DNA of 64,000 nucleotides from Pontibacter mangrovi. GTDB taxonomy: Bacteria > Bacteroidota > Bacteroidia > Cytophagales > Hymenobacteraceae. The translations under genes and the position numbers were made by a program. The DNA is taken from positions 186,001 through 250,000 of the forward strand of contig NZ_VFRQ01000002.1 of the NCBI RefSeq assembly GCF_006385705.1. Reading direction: 5' to 3'. Numbering within the stretch: the first letter of the stretch is position 1; each line of letters begins with the position of its first letter. The notes under the pieces are model-generated. The model made no database searches. It saw only the letters and a list, made by a program, of their open reading frames with translations, and had not been told where the DNA came from. This document shows positions 52,171 to 61,717 of the stretch, piece after piece.

Positions 52171-52728
52171 TTAGCGGTTATGCTTTCCTTCGGCAAATTC
52201 TTCCACCATTTTCTTGTTGAAAGCCGGGATGTCGTCCGGGTTGCGGCTCGTTACGAGGCCTTGGTCCACTACCACCTCCTGGTCTACCCATTCGGCGCCG
52301 GCGTTCTTCAGGTCGGTCTGCAAGGTATGGTAGCTGGTCATTTTCTTACCTTTTACCTTACCCGTCTCGATCAGCGTCCAGGGGCCGTGACAGATGGCCG
52401 CTACCGGCTTGCCGCTCTCCATGAACTTGTTCACAAAACTAACAGCCTCCTTGTTGGCGCGCAGGTTGTCCGGGTTCATCACGCCGCCCGGCAGCAGCAA
52501 ACCGTTGTAGTCGTCGGCTTTTACCTCGTTCAGCTTTTTGTCTACCTTAAACTTGTCGCCCCAGTCGGTGTGGTTCCAGGCCTTTATCTCGTTGTTTTTG
52601 TTTGGTGAGATGATATGCGCCTCGGCGCCCGCGTCTTTCAGGGCCTGCAGCGGCTTTGTCAGCTCCACCTGCTCAAATCCTTCCTCTACCAGTATCGCTA
52701 TCTTCTTTCCTTCTAATTTATTCGCCAT
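52171..52728 (-). CDS. DJ-1/PfpI family class I glutamine amidotransferase-like protein
   Basis: A 185-residue protein of normal length with the nucleophile elbow AAICHGPWTLIE (Cys113, His114), the conserved Glu in VEEGFEQVE and the loop LLLPGGVMNPDNLR. It belongs to the YhbO/PfpI subgroup, reported as chaperones, deglycases or glyoxalase III-like enzymes in stress. It is alone on the minus strand. All key residues are present. Confidence 0.94.
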   Translation of the reverse strand: MANKLEGKKIAILVEEGFEQVELTKPLQALKDAGAEAHIISPNKNNEIKAWNHTDWGDKFKVDKKLNEVKADDYNGLLLPGGVMNPDNLRANKEAVSFVNKFMESGKPVAAICHGPWTLIETGKVKGKKMTSYHTLQTDLKNAGAEWVDQEVVVDQGLVTSRNPDDIPAFNKKMVEEFAEGKHNR

Positions 52729-52858
52729 TGTTAAGTTTGTCTTTTGTGGTTAAACATTTCTTAAGTAGATAACGGTTAAAAGCGCCTTTTGTTAACGCCC
52801 CGGTGCCGCAACGCTCCCTCCTGTTATAATAGCTTCCGCTAATATTTTCTAAAATTAT

Positions 52859-52890
52859 CTTGTGGGTTTGATGTTGGCACCTTAAGTTTG
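52859..52890 (+). promoter_or_regulatory. Possible promoter of the siderophore receptor gene
   Basis: TAAGTTTG at 52883-52890 fits TAnnTTTG. CTTG at 52859-52862, 20 nt upstream, is a weak -33 box. About 90 nt of AT-rich leader remain before the ATG. No convincing Fur box was found. Confidence 0.45.
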
Positions 52891-52979
52891 TACCACTATT
52901 TATAATAAGTCTAAATAAATATAGCGTTTGCTAAGCTAAAAGAATATTGGCTGGGGAGCGCTGCTAACAAACCTGTTAC

Positions 52980-55415
52980 ATGCTGAAAAACTATACTTTA
53001 CTCGCGTTACTTCTCACCCTGTGCCAGCTGGCATGGGCGCAAAGATCAAACACCATACAAGGCCGCGTGCTGAGCGCAGACGGGGCGGCAGTTTCTGGAG
53101 CCAGCGTAGTGCTGGAGCACACCCGCTACGGCACCACCACAAACGATGAGGGCTATTTTGAGATCAGCCATGTGCCAGACGGCACCTACCGGGTGCGCGC
53201 CATGCTGCTGGGTTTCGAGGGTAACGCACAGAGTGTAACGCTTGCCCAGGGCCAGGCAAAATCCGTGACGCTAACGCTATCGCCTAATGCCCGGCAGGTA
53301 TCGGAGGTGGAGGTGTTTGGCGTGCGCGACAAGCAGCCGGAAAAACTGGACGCTATTACCCGCCTGCCGCTAAAGCCAAGCGAGCAGATCCAGAGCATTT
53401 CCGTGATCTCCGAGAAACTGATTGAGCAACAGGGGGCGCTAACGGTGGTAGAGGGCGTGCGCAACGTGCCGGGGGTTTATACTTATGCTACCTATGGCGG
53501 CGTGAGGGAGAGCATTTCTTCGCGCGGTTTCCGGGGCATCCCGACGCTGAAGAACGGGGTGCGCGTGATGACCGACTTCCGTGGCCAGGGCTTCTCTACG
53601 GATATGCAGGGCGTGGAGAGCGTGCAGGTGCTAAAGGGCGCCAGCTCCGTTACCATGGGCGCCTCTACCGATCTGGGCGGCCCGGGCGGCATCGTGAACA
53701 TCGTTACTAAAACACCGAAGTTCGAGAACACCGGCAGCCTGTCGCTGCGTGCCGGCAGCTGGGGGCTCATCAGACCGACCTTTGACGTGCAGCGGGTGCT
53801 GGACAAGGACAATAAAGTGGCCGTGCGCCTGAACGGGGCCTATGAGAACGGCGGCAAGTTCCGCGACCACATGAGCAACGAGTCGTTCTACATCAACCCA
53901 AGCCTGGAGTGGCGGCCAAACAACCGCAGCACCTTAACCCTGGAGATGGACTACTTTGACGAGGCGCAGAACATAGACCCGGGCACCGTAAACCTGTCGG
54001 CGGACAACTCCGAGAACCGCATTTATGACCTGCCGCGGGAGCGCTACTTCGGCTTTGAGTCTGATAAAACCGATGTGCAGCACAGCACCTATACTGCCCG
54101 TTACAACTATAACCTGAGCAGCAATTTATACTTGCGCGCCGCCTTCTTCAACTCCAATTACAACGCCGATGCCATTAAAACCGGGCTTTCGGCGCTGAAG
54201 ACAGACGAGGCGAACAACATTAACGTGGACCAGGCCAACTGGTACCGCCGCTCCATTGCCCACAACTCAACCCGCGAGGATAACAGCACCGTGCTGCAGC
54301 TGGATTTGGTGGGCCGCAAACTGGAGACCGGCAAGACCAACCATACTTTCCAGGTGGGCGTGGACTACCGTTACATCGACCTGTTCCAGCCAACCTACAA
54401 CTCCATCGCAATTGACCAGATCAACGTGTTCGACCCGGCTACCATCAGCCATACCTTGCCGGAGAACCTGCCGGCCTTTGAGCGCACCGGCGGCACGCAG
54501 TCGTACGACTACCGCTTTGGCGCCACGCTGCAGGATGTGATCCAGCTGACGGATTGGGCCAGGGTATACGGCGGCGTGCGCTACAGCACCAACAAAACCA
54601 GGAGCAAAGGCGAAACCAGCGCCACCACCGAGTTCTGGAACCCGCTGGCCGGGGTGATGTTTACGGTAACCGACGGGCTGAACATCTTCGGCTCCTACAC
54701 CAACAGCACCAACCCGCGCTCTGCCGCCGTGGTAGACGCAAACGGCGACCCGCTTGGTGCCGAGCGCATTGACCAGCTGGAGGCAGGCATCAAGTCGGAG
54801 TGGCTGAACGACCGCCTGCGCTTCAACCTGACGCTCTACAAAATCAACAACAAAAACATGAACCTGAAGGCCTTTACCGTGGATGAGAACGGCACGGTGC
54901 TGGAAACCGGCTACTACATAAAAGGCGGCAACGACGAGCGCAAAGGCGTGGAAGTGGAGCTGACGGGGCGTGTGCTGGAGAACCTGGAGATCGTGACTGG
55001 CTATGCTTACATTGATGCGCAGTATAAAGAGCATACCACCTTTGTGCCGGGCTCTGCGCCGAACAACACGCCCAAGCATACCTTTAACGCCTACGCCAAC
55101 TACACCTTCCGCAACGGGCTGTTGCAGGGCCTGAGCCTGGGCACCGGCGCCTATTACCTGGGCAAGCGCCCTTACAACGACTGGACTGTGGAGGGTGTGC
55201 AGTACCACGACATCGAGCCGAATACCGCGCCGTGGTACAACAAAGCTTACACCCTAGTGAATGCCCAGATCGGCTACGAGTTTAAGAAGCACTGGGGCGT
55301 GCGGGCGCTGTTCAACAACGTGTTCGACGAGGTAGGGTATGACGCCTACCGCTCCAACTTCATCGACAGAATACAGCCGCGCAACTTCTCCGGTATCGTC
55401 ACTTACAAATTTTAA
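52980..55415 (+). CDS. TonB-dependent siderophore receptor
   Basis: An 811-residue outer-membrane receptor. Signal peptide ~1-20 (LAWAQ). An N-terminal carboxypeptidase-D-like beta domain (~23-105, IQGRVLSADGAAVSGASVVL) replaces the usual STN. A plug (~120-245) with IQSISVISEKLIEQQ, ISSRGFRG and LGGPGGIVNIVTK follows, then a 22-strand barrel ending YRSNFIDRIQPRNFSGIVTYKF, cut here by sense as the C-terminal aromatic strand. The PepSY gene next door is typical of ferric-siderophore uptake with reductive release. Confidence 0.95.
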   Translation: MLKNYTLLALLLTLCQLAWAQRSNTIQGRVLSADGAAVSGASVVLEHTRYGTTTNDEGYFEISHVPDGTYRVRAMLLGFEGNAQSVTLAQGQAKSVTLTLSPNARQVSEVEVFGVRDKQPEKLDAITRLPLKPSEQIQSISVISEKLIEQQGALTVVEGVRNVPGVYTYATYGGVRESISSRGFRGIPTLKNGVRVMTDFRGQGFSTDMQGVESVQVLKGASSVTMGASTDLGGPGGIVNIVTKTPKFENTGSLSLRAGSWGLIRPTFDVQRVLDKDNKVAVRLNGAYENGGKFRDHMSNESFYINPSLEWRPNNRSTLTLEMDYFDEAQNIDPGTVNLSADNSENRIYDLPRERYFGFESDKTDVQHSTYTARYNYNLSSNLYLRAAFFNSNYNADAIKTGLSALKTDEANNINVDQANWYRRSIAHNSTREDNSTVLQLDLVGRKLETGKTNHTFQVGVDYRYIDLFQPTYNSIAIDQINVFDPATISHTLPENLPAFERTGGTQSYDYRFGATLQDVIQLTDWARVYGGVRYSTNKTRSKGETSATTEFWNPLAGVMFTVTDGLNIFGSYTNSTNPRSAAVVDANGDPLGAERIDQLEAGIKSEWLNDRLRFNLTLYKINNKNMNLKAFTVDENGTVLETGYYIKGGNDERKGVEVELTGRVLENLEIVTGYAYIDAQYKEHTTFVPGSAPNNTPKHTFNAYANYTFRNGLLQGLSLGTGAYYLGKRPYNDWTVEGVQYHDIEPNTAPWYNKAYTLVNAQIGYEFKKHWGVRALFNNVFDEVGYDAYRSNFIDRIQPRNFSGIVTYKF

Positions 55416-55425
55416 ATAGCAAGCT

Positions 55426-55456
55426 AAAGCCGCCGATGTCTGCTGTCGGCGGCTTT
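55426..55456 (+). terminator. Intercistronic hairpin after the siderophore receptor
   Basis: AAAGCCGCCGA (55426-55436) pairs with TCGGCGGCTTT (55446-55456), an 11-bp stem. It lacks a strong T-run, so part of the transcription may continue into the PepSY gene. Confidence 0.65.
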
Positions 55457-55489
55457 GCCTTATACCTACACCTACACAACCCCTGCACC

Positions 55490-56683
55490 ATGAAAAAGTA
55501 TACTTTGCGACAACTGTTTAACGATGTGCACCTGTGGCTGGGCATTGCCAGCGGCCTGGTGCTGTTTGTGGTTTGCCTTACGGGCACTATTTATACTTTC
55601 CGGGAGGAGGTAGAGCAGCTGATGGCTCCGGAGAAGTATACAGTAGCAGTGCCGACTGATGCGCAGCCTATCGCCACCAACACACTTATAAAGCAACTGG
55701 AGCAGGAGCTGCAGGGCAAGGTTGTCAGCATAAGTATACCTGCGGATAAAGCCAGCACCTACAGCATCGGCGTTGCTCCGGCGGCTGAAGCAGTTGGCAG
55801 GAAAGCTGCGGGAGGCAAAGGCGGCGGCAGACCGGCCACCTACTTTGTAAACCCTTATACCGGCCAGGTAGTGGGCACCCCGGAAAGCGCCACTTCTGAG
55901 TTTTTCGGCACTGTGATGCGCCTGCACCGCTGGCTGCTGATAGAAGGCAATGTGGGCAAGATCATCGTGGGGGCCTCTACCATCATCTTTACGCTTCTGG
56001 TACTGACGGGCCTGGTGCTGTGGTTCCCCGTGAAGCGCAAGAACTGGAAGCAGGGCTTCAGGATAAAAACCAACGCCAGATGGAAGCGCGTGAACCACGA
56101 CCTGCACAACACACTGGGCTTCTACTCTTCCGTTCTGTTGCTGATCATGGCGCTTACCGGCCTTTGCTGGTCGTTTGGGTGGTACCGCGACGGGCTGGGC
56201 AGCGTAATGGGTGCCGAGGTGTTTAAGGGCCGCAAAGAAAAACCGATGACCATTGCCGCCACAGCAACCACAGCCACTCCGGAAGAATACCTTGCCCAGG
56301 CCAACCAACTGCTGCCCTACCCCGGCGACCTGCGCCTCTCGCTGCCCACCGACGATACCACCGCCGTGGTAGCACAGAAAAGCAAGACCGGCTTCTTTGC
56401 CCTGGCCGCCTCCGACAAAGTACAACTGAACAAGCACAGCGCCGAGCCGCTGAAAGTAGAGAAATTCGCTGACAAGCCCCTGAACGAGCAGATCGTGTCG
56501 CTGATAAAGCCGCTGCATGTGGGCAACGTTTACGGCACTTTTTCCAAGATCTTATACTTTATCGCCTGCCTGGTGGCTACCAGCCTGCCCATTACTGGCA
56601 CGCTCATCTGGGTTAACAAACTCCGCAAAAAGAGCAAGCCAAAAAAGCCGACCAAGTATGGCGCTGCCCCGGTGGCAGGTTAA
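55490..56683 (+). CDS. PepSY-domain transmembrane reductase-like protein
   Basis: A 397-residue inner-membrane protein from the ATG at 55490. Four helices: LGIASGLVLFVVCLTGTIYTF, IIVGASTIIFTLLVLTGLVLWF, YSSVLLLIMALTGLCWSF and YFIACLVATSLPITGTLIW. His occurs at each helix start (NDVHLWLG, MRLHRWLL, RVNHDLHN, KPLHVGNV), fitting heme binding. A PepSY-type domain lies between helices 1 and 2. Members reduce ferric siderophores at the inner membrane. It forms a unit with the TonB receptor. Confidence 0.93.
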   Translation: MKKYTLRQLFNDVHLWLGIASGLVLFVVCLTGTIYTFREEVEQLMAPEKYTVAVPTDAQPIATNTLIKQLEQELQGKVVSISIPADKASTYSIGVAPAAEAVGRKAAGGKGGGRPATYFVNPYTGQVVGTPESATSEFFGTVMRLHRWLLIEGNVGKIIVGASTIIFTLLVLTGLVLWFPVKRKNWKQGFRIKTNARWKRVNHDLHNTLGFYSSVLLLIMALTGLCWSFGWYRDGLGSVMGAEVFKGRKEKPMTIAATATTATPEEYLAQANQLLPYPGDLRLSLPTDDTTAVVAQKSKTGFFALAASDKVQLNKHSAEPLKVEKFADKPLNEQIVSLIKPLHVGNVYGTFSKILYFIACLVATSLPITGTLIWVNKLRKKSKPKKPTKYGAAPVAG

Positions 56684-57060
56684 GTATGAATTTAGTGAAG
56701 TTAGGATAGATGAGTTACAGTCCCTGCCACAGTTCCTGGCGGGGGCTTTTGCATATAGCCGCAGGCTATGCGGATATGAACGTTTATAAACGAATAAAAC
56801 CAAAGCCGGCCCTCGCCACCTCCCTTTCAGCGGCCAGGCAAAGAGCTTCTAAAGCTTGTAAAAGTGCTGCAAAGCCCTTATTGCCTATACTTTATCAAGA
56901 TAAAACAAAGCTTTGCCGCTCTTGTACTTTTATACTATATTGTATATGCCTTTTGCGAGATGTGCTAAACCACCTCCGCACATAGGGCAGATAAACGGAA
57001 TAGGGTTCCGTTTAGCAGGTAGTTGAGTGTAAACTAAAGTATGAACAACTTTTGAAATCT
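56684..57060. other. Gene-free stretch at the edge of the AT-rich island
   Basis: A weak hairpin (CCCTGCCA with TGGCGGGG near 56722-56745, then CTTTTG) may end the PepSY gene. A perfect 8-bp hairpin AAACGGAA (56993-57000) with TTCCGTTT (57006-57013) lies just upstream of the DUF4369 gene. Composition shifts to more AT from here. No reading frame is convincing. Confidence 0.55.
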
Positions 57061-57705
57061 ATGAACAAACTTTTACTACCAGCCCTCTTTTTTGGTCTGT
57101 TAATATTAAGCTACTGTGCAGGCAGGAAGCATACTTCCCCCTTGGGAAGCTATAAAATGTTAGGCACTGTAAAGGGAGTGGCAGATGGTACTTGGATATA
57201 CCTGAAAAACAATGAGGGAAGCAGCCTAACACCTTTGTTGGATTCAGCTCTTGTCAAAGAGGAGCGCTTTGAGTTTCGGGGCCAATTAAAAGATAAGGTA
57301 CTGCAAACTATGGTTAGTTTCAAAGAGCCATTCTACGATGCCGATGGCACTTTCAAAGGTTATAAACTATCAGATGCGGCAATGCTCTGGCTTGAGAACA
57401 GTGATGTTAGGCTGGAAGGGGAAAAAGGAAGTCTGTTTAAGGCTAAGATAACAGGCTCAGCAACACAACAGGATTTTGAGAGAGTCCTTAAATCCTCTGG
57501 AGATGATAAGCTTCTGGGCTTCATTCGGCATAACCCAAACACGTCATACCTCGGCATTTATCTCTTGAACTTGAATAAAGAAAAGTTTGGGAAAGAAGTA
57601 GCAGCTGAGCTATTCAGTCTGATGACAGAAGACAAAAGAGAAACCAACTATGGAAGAGAGATTGATGACTATTTAGGTGCTAGAAATAGCAGAGGCGTAA
57701 ATTAA
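57061..57705 (+). CDS. DUF4369-type lipoprotein without thioredoxin domain
   Basis: A 214-residue protein from the ATG at 57061; a TTG 9 nt upstream is unlikely. The lipobox is LSYC. The domain KMLGTVKGVADGTWIYLKNNEG, VKEERFEFRGQL, NSDVRLEGEKGSLFKAKITGSATQQDFE is split here by sense and matches DUF4369, the N-terminal part of TlpA-like thiol-disulfide proteins in Bacteroidota. The thioredoxin half with its C-x-x-C is absent; the frame ends with a helical tail. Codon use is less GC-biased than in genes before 56.7 kb. Confidence 0.78.
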   Translation: MNKLLLPALFFGLLILSYCAGRKHTSPLGSYKMLGTVKGVADGTWIYLKNNEGSSLTPLLDSALVKEERFEFRGQLKDKVLQTMVSFKEPFYDADGTFKGYKLSDAAMLWLENSDVRLEGEKGSLFKAKITGSATQQDFERVLKSSGDDKLLGFIRHNPNTSYLGIYLLNLNKEKFGKEVAAELFSLMTEDKRETNYGREIDDYLGARNSRGVN

Positions 57706-57818
57706 CCTTCTTCTTTGCAGGCCCTATAGAAAGTCAACACTCAACCCTGTTCAGCCTTAACCCTTGCTACGCTACGGGCTTCGGCTGCACGAACTACGTT
57801 GTATAAAATCTATAAATT

Positions 57819-59174
57819 ATGAAGCATATCATCATTATTATATTTCTTTTGGCAAACTTAAATATTGGATTTTGTCAGGATAAAAATTTGAATCAAAAGC
57901 TAAATTTAGCAATAGAAGCATACGAAAAAGTATATGACTTTTCAGGTACAGTTAAAGTGGTAATAGACAATAATAATACCTTTGAAAAAAGCTATGGGTT
58001 TGCCAACAGAAGCTTCGAAATCAAGAATACACCAGATACAAGATTCTCGATAAATTCAATTTCAAAAACATTTACAGCTACGGCAATTTTAATTTTAGTC
58101 GAGGAGGGCAGGATTGATATAAATGCGCCAGTTACACGATATATCCCTAGTTTAAAAACAAGTTGGGCAGATAGTATTACAGTACATCATATATTGACCC
58201 ATACTTCGGGTCTTCCGAGAGAATCTGGTATTCAATCACATGAAGAATTGACATTTAAGGAACAAGTCAAACTTGTTGAGAAACAAACGCTTCTTTTTAC
58301 CCCTGGAGAACGATACGAATATTCCAACGCTGGTATTATTTTATTGGGTTCTATTATTGAAAATGTAAGCGGCATGAGCTACGAGACATTTATTACTAAA
58401 AATATTATACAACCGTTAAACTTGAGGAATACAGGCTATTATAGTGGCAGAAATGTTATTTCAAATCTGGCAGTACCATACCGAATAACTTCGGATGGAT
58501 TAGAATTTACTCAAAGAAGTAAGCATTATGGAGATAATGCTGGGGGTGGACTGTACTCTAGCCCCTCAGATCTTTTTCAGTTTGTTAAAGGGTTGGAAGA
58601 CCATATAATTCTAAGTAAAAAGTATGTAGACATGATGTTCCAATCTTATGTACAAAGTGGCGAAAATGAATTTGAAGGTTATGCATGGAGCATTAAATAT
58701 TTTGGGAATGAAAAATTACATTTTGCAGCAGGTAGTGGTTATGGTACTAAGAGTGTAATTGTTAGAATGCCAGAATCCGGAGACTTCATAGGAATAACTT
58801 CAAATTGGGGAAACACCCCTATACTTCAATTATTACGTGATTTATATCTTACTATCAGAAATATAGATGTAAAACTACCATCTGAAGATGAACTAGCTAA
58901 TCCAGATTCATATAAGAGTCAAATTGGAACTTATATTTTCGATAAAGAAGAACTCGCCAAACATCTTGGTATTAAACGCGATAAAATTCTGTTACAAGAA
59001 GTTAATGGTCACTTATTTTTAGATGATGAGTTATTAGCTGAAGAGGGTAATTTTTTGAAACTAACCTATACCAATGAGTTAAAAATTGAGTTTAATGGTG
59101 ATAAAATGATTATAAATATGAATGGTAATATCATTAAAGGAAGTAAACTACATACAACTTTATATAAGCGATGA
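57819..59174 (+). CDS. Secreted serine hydrolase (class C beta-lactamase/PBP fold)
   Basis: A 451-residue protein with a signal peptide (~1-19, GFCQ). The catalytic SxxK is Ser80-Lys83 in FSINSISKTFTATAI and the second motif is YSN at 168-170 (RYEYSNAGIILLG). HTSGLPRE, HYGDNAGGGLYSSPSDL and FAAGSGYGTKSV fit the beta-lactamase-related serine hydrolase family, with a C-terminal lipocalin-like extension. Such enzymes act as D-aminopeptidases, esterases or PBPs. Its coding DNA is much more AT-rich than the rest of the window, strong evidence of recent transfer. Confidence 0.93.
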   Translation: MKHIIIIIFLLANLNIGFCQDKNLNQKLNLAIEAYEKVYDFSGTVKVVIDNNNTFEKSYGFANRSFEIKNTPDTRFSINSISKTFTATAILILVEEGRIDINAPVTRYIPSLKTSWADSITVHHILTHTSGLPRESGIQSHEELTFKEQVKLVEKQTLLFTPGERYEYSNAGIILLGSIIENVSGMSYETFITKNIIQPLNLRNTGYYSGRNVISNLAVPYRITSDGLEFTQRSKHYGDNAGGGLYSSPSDLFQFVKGLEDHIILSKKYVDMMFQSYVQSGENEFEGYAWSIKYFGNEKLHFAAGSGYGTKSVIVRMPESGDFIGITSNWGNTPILQLLRDLYLTIRNIDVKLPSEDELANPDSYKSQIGTYIFDKEELAKHLGIKRDKILLQEVNGHLFLDDELLAEEGNFLKLTYTNELKIEFNGDKMIINMNGNIIKGSKLHTTLYKR

Positions 59175-59309
59175 TGTGGGGGTAAGTGCTAATTTTAAAC
59201 TAACTTAATTTTAATAGCATACTGTCAAACCGAAAGGAAAGTGCTAATAATCCCGCACTAAGCTTATACTTGACCGTTGCATATCATAAACACAAATAAA
59301 AATATACCT

Positions 59310-60323
59310 ATGAACAGACTTTTTCACAAAATCACTTTAGTCTTTTTTTTACTTGCGGTTGCCCTTCAGGCGAATGCACAAACGAATACCGCCTACTATG
59401 CAAGAATTAACGAGGCAGAAGTACTTGTTACTGATTCTCTTTTTGCAGAAGCGCTTGTAAAGTACAAACAGGCTTTTAGCCTTCAACCCGCAGCAACCGC
59501 CAACGCCTACTACAATGCTGCTGTCTGTGCAACATTGACTGGCAAAAACAAAGACGCCTTCACCTATTTGGGAAAACTCAAGTGCAAGGGTATAGCCTTG
59601 GATGAAATTCAAGAGCAGCAAGTGTTCATCTCCCTAATGGGCACAAAGGAATGGCAGAAGTTTTCCAAGCAGTACCAAAGATCGGCTAGCAACTGCACTG
59701 ACAAAATCAACCAGAGCTACAGAGACACCCTCTTGGCCATGGTGGCCTCTGACCAACACTATTACAGGATAAGGGCTGAGCTAGCCTCCAATAAGACAGA
59801 CTCTGCGCTGCTTGCCGCTTATGTTGACTCCATTGACTATATCACCAATCGAAACACGGACGCGTTCTTGAGACTGGTTGCCAGGAACGGCTTCCCTTCT
59901 GAGAATCTGGTGGGTGCCACGAAGCCAGATGGAGCTGTTTTCTATAACATCCTGCTGCGGCATGCAGTCCAGCGAGGAAGAAGAGATATACTGCCTGTTT
60001 TACTGACAGCTGTTCAGAATGGTGAATTATCCCCTCATATCTACGCCTACCACGCGGAATACTTTGAAAAAGCGAAATTTGGTTCCACGGTAGTGAGAGG
60101 AACAGCAAGCGGTACACAGGAGCTACCGTTTAGTCCTGAGGCAGAGGAAGCAAAAAACCAGGAGCGTGCGAGGCTGGGAATGGAATCTTTAGCTGACCTG
60201 AGGAAGAAGGCAAACTTTAGTAGCCGTGATAAGAGGTTCTACATCAATAAGCCAAATTCCACGGTGAGATTCTTTAAGTCCAGAGAAGAAATGCTTCAGT
60301 ACAGGAGAGAGAATAGTCTGTAA
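59310..60323 (+). CDS. DUF6624-type secreted protein with TPR-like N-terminus
   Basis: A 337-residue protein from the ATG at 59310, where the signal peptide (~1-24, QANAQ) begins. Residues ~30-100 form TPR-like helices (FAEALVKYKQAFSLQPAATANAYYNAAVCATLTG). From ~135 it matches DUF6624: SYRDTLLAMVASDQHYR-like, then RLVARNGFPSENLVGATKPDGAVFYNILLRHA, cut here by sense. The function is unknown. It lies in the AT-rich island, with composition between the serine hydrolase and the core genes. Confidence 0.85.
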   Translation: MNRLFHKITLVFFLLAVALQANAQTNTAYYARINEAEVLVTDSLFAEALVKYKQAFSLQPAATANAYYNAAVCATLTGKNKDAFTYLGKLKCKGIALDEIQEQQVFISLMGTKEWQKFSKQYQRSASNCTDKINQSYRDTLLAMVASDQHYYRIRAELASNKTDSALLAAYVDSIDYITNRNTDAFLRLVARNGFPSENLVGATKPDGAVFYNILLRHAVQRGRRDILPVLLTAVQNGELSPHIYAYHAEYFEKAKFGSTVVRGTASGTQELPFSPEAEEAKNQERARLGMESLADLRKKANFSSRDKRFYINKPNSTVRFFKSREEMLQYRRENSL

Positions 60324-60430
60324 TCTACTTCAAGTTAAGAGGTAGAGATCATAAATATTGCGGCACAGGCTCCATACTCGGCTAAGTCTCACACACTCGC
60401 TGCACTAGCACGCAAGCTTAAGAACCATAG

Positions 60431-60871
60431 ATGAAGATAACCTTAACTGAATACATTAAAAAAAGAAACGGAGTAGCCATAGGAAACTCAAGGTCGTTAA
60501 GGAATAACCTTTACCGCTCACTTGGATCTAAAAATTTTTCCACTTTTTGGAATCATTGGAATCCTATTTTCGGATTTTATTTAGGGAAATATATTTTCAA
60601 GCCGCTAAAAATATATTTTCCTGTCACAATTGCCTTTCTCTTAACTTTTATCTTTTGCGGGCTCATACACGATGCTGTCACTACTCTTGTCCGAGGAAAA
60701 ACATCCTTTTTCTTTACAACCTGGTTTTTGTTTATGGGAGCAGCGGTCCTAATAACTAGATTGTTCCATCATAACTTTTCAAGGCAAAAATGGCTAGTAC
60801 GAGCAGTTATTAATCTTACCATAATTGGTATCTGTTTATTACTCACCATATTTATTAAAAAACACTTCTGA
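60431..60871 (+). CDS. MBOAT-like mini membrane protein
   Basis: A 146-residue membrane protein with three or four helices after residue 60. The segment FSTFWNHWNPIFGFYLGKY followed by IFKPLKIYFP and CGLIHD resembles the core of membrane-bound O-acyltransferases, where F-W-x-x-W-H is followed by Y-x-x-P-L and a helix with the active His. Here a His occurs in the last part (LIHDAV). It is far shorter than a normal MBOAT (about 400-500 residues), so it may be a minimal relative or a fragment. AT-rich DNA. Confidence 0.7.
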   Translation: MKITLTEYIKKRNGVAIGNSRSLRNNLYRSLGSKNFSTFWNHWNPIFGFYLGKYIFKPLKIYFPVTIAFLLTFIFCGLIHDAVTTLVRGKTSFFFTTWFLFMGAAVLITRLFHHNFSRQKWLVRAVINLTIIGICLLLTIFIKKHF

Positions 60872-61144
60872 GAAGGAGAAAAACCAGCGCACAACAATGG
60901 CTTTTTAAAGAACTATTTTCCTGCAGTTATTTCCATAAAAACAGCCGGTTCAACTGAAAATGCATCTTCCCAACATGCCGCTTTTAGTAGCCGAGACGTT
61001 ATACGCCTTACCCTGAAAGACGGTATCGCAACAGGTAACATGGAGACAAGAAGTACAGGGCGGCAGTAAAGAAGTTTTTGTAGTTAGCCTCATGGCTTTT
61101 GGTATAGGCGGCGCGTACACTTACCCTAAAGAATGTAAAGCGGC

Positions 61145-61717
61145 ATGACACCGACAGAAAAAGAAAAAATGATTGCCGGCGAAATGTATGACCCACTGGA
61201 TAAGCAACTGGTAGAGGACAGGCTGCAAGCGCGGCTGCTCCTAAAAGCCCTGAACGATAGCCGGGAAGACGACACAGCGGAAAGAAGCCGCATCCTGAGA
61301 GAGCTCGTTCCTAACGCAGCGCCAGACCTGTGGCTGCAGCCGCCCTTTTACTGCGACTACGGCTATAACATGCACGTTGGCGAACGGGTGTTCTTTAACT
61401 TTAACTGCATTGTGCTGGATGTAGCGCCGGTAACGATCGGCAGCCGCACCATGTTTGGCCCAAACGTGCAAGTATACACCGCCACGCACCCGCTGAACCA
61501 TGTGGAAAGAAGCTCGGGTCGCGAGTACGCAAAGCCTATCGTAATTGGCGAGGATGTATGGATAGGCGGTAGCGCCGTTATTTGCCCCGGCGTATCGATA
61601 GGAGACCGAAGCGTGATAGGTGCCGGCAGCGTGGTGACCAAAGACATTCCTGCAGATGTTTTTGCCGCCGGTAACCCTTGCCAAGTTATCCGCCAACTAG
61701 ACCCCAGCCGCCAGTAG
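61145..61717 (+). CDS. Sugar O-acetyltransferase (maltose/galactoside acetyltransferase type)
   Basis: A 190-residue left-handed beta-helix enzyme. It opens with EKEKMIAGEMYDPLDKQLVEDR, the Maa-type N-terminal domain, and has YCDYGYNMHVGERVFFNFNC, DVAPVTIGSRTMFGPNVQVYTATHPLN with the catalytic His, and DVWIGGSAVICPGVSIG hexapeptide repeats. It transfers acetyl from acetyl-CoA to a sugar hydroxyl. Normal length. Composition returns to the GC-rich norm, which marks the end of the AT-rich island. Confidence 0.94.
   Translation: MTPTEKEKMIAGEMYDPLDKQLVEDRLQARLLLKALNDSREDDTAERSRILRELVPNAAPDLWLQPPFYCDYGYNMHVGERVFFNFNCIVLDVAPVTIGSRTMFGPNVQVYTATHPLNHVERSSGREYAKPIVIGEDVWIGGSAVICPGVSIGDRSVIGAGSVVTKDIPADVFAAGNPCQVIRQLDPSRQ

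Noticed and set aside
52729-52979. Fur box upstream of the siderophore receptor
   Set aside because: The AT-rich leader has only partial, poorly symmetric matches, too weak to report.
57700-57818. Possible integron attC site before the serine hydrolase (GCACGAACTACGTTGTATAAAA)
   Set aside because: The core GTT-like end is present, but no paired R/L boxes or folding arm was found, the flanking genes lack repeated sites, and no integrase is in the window.
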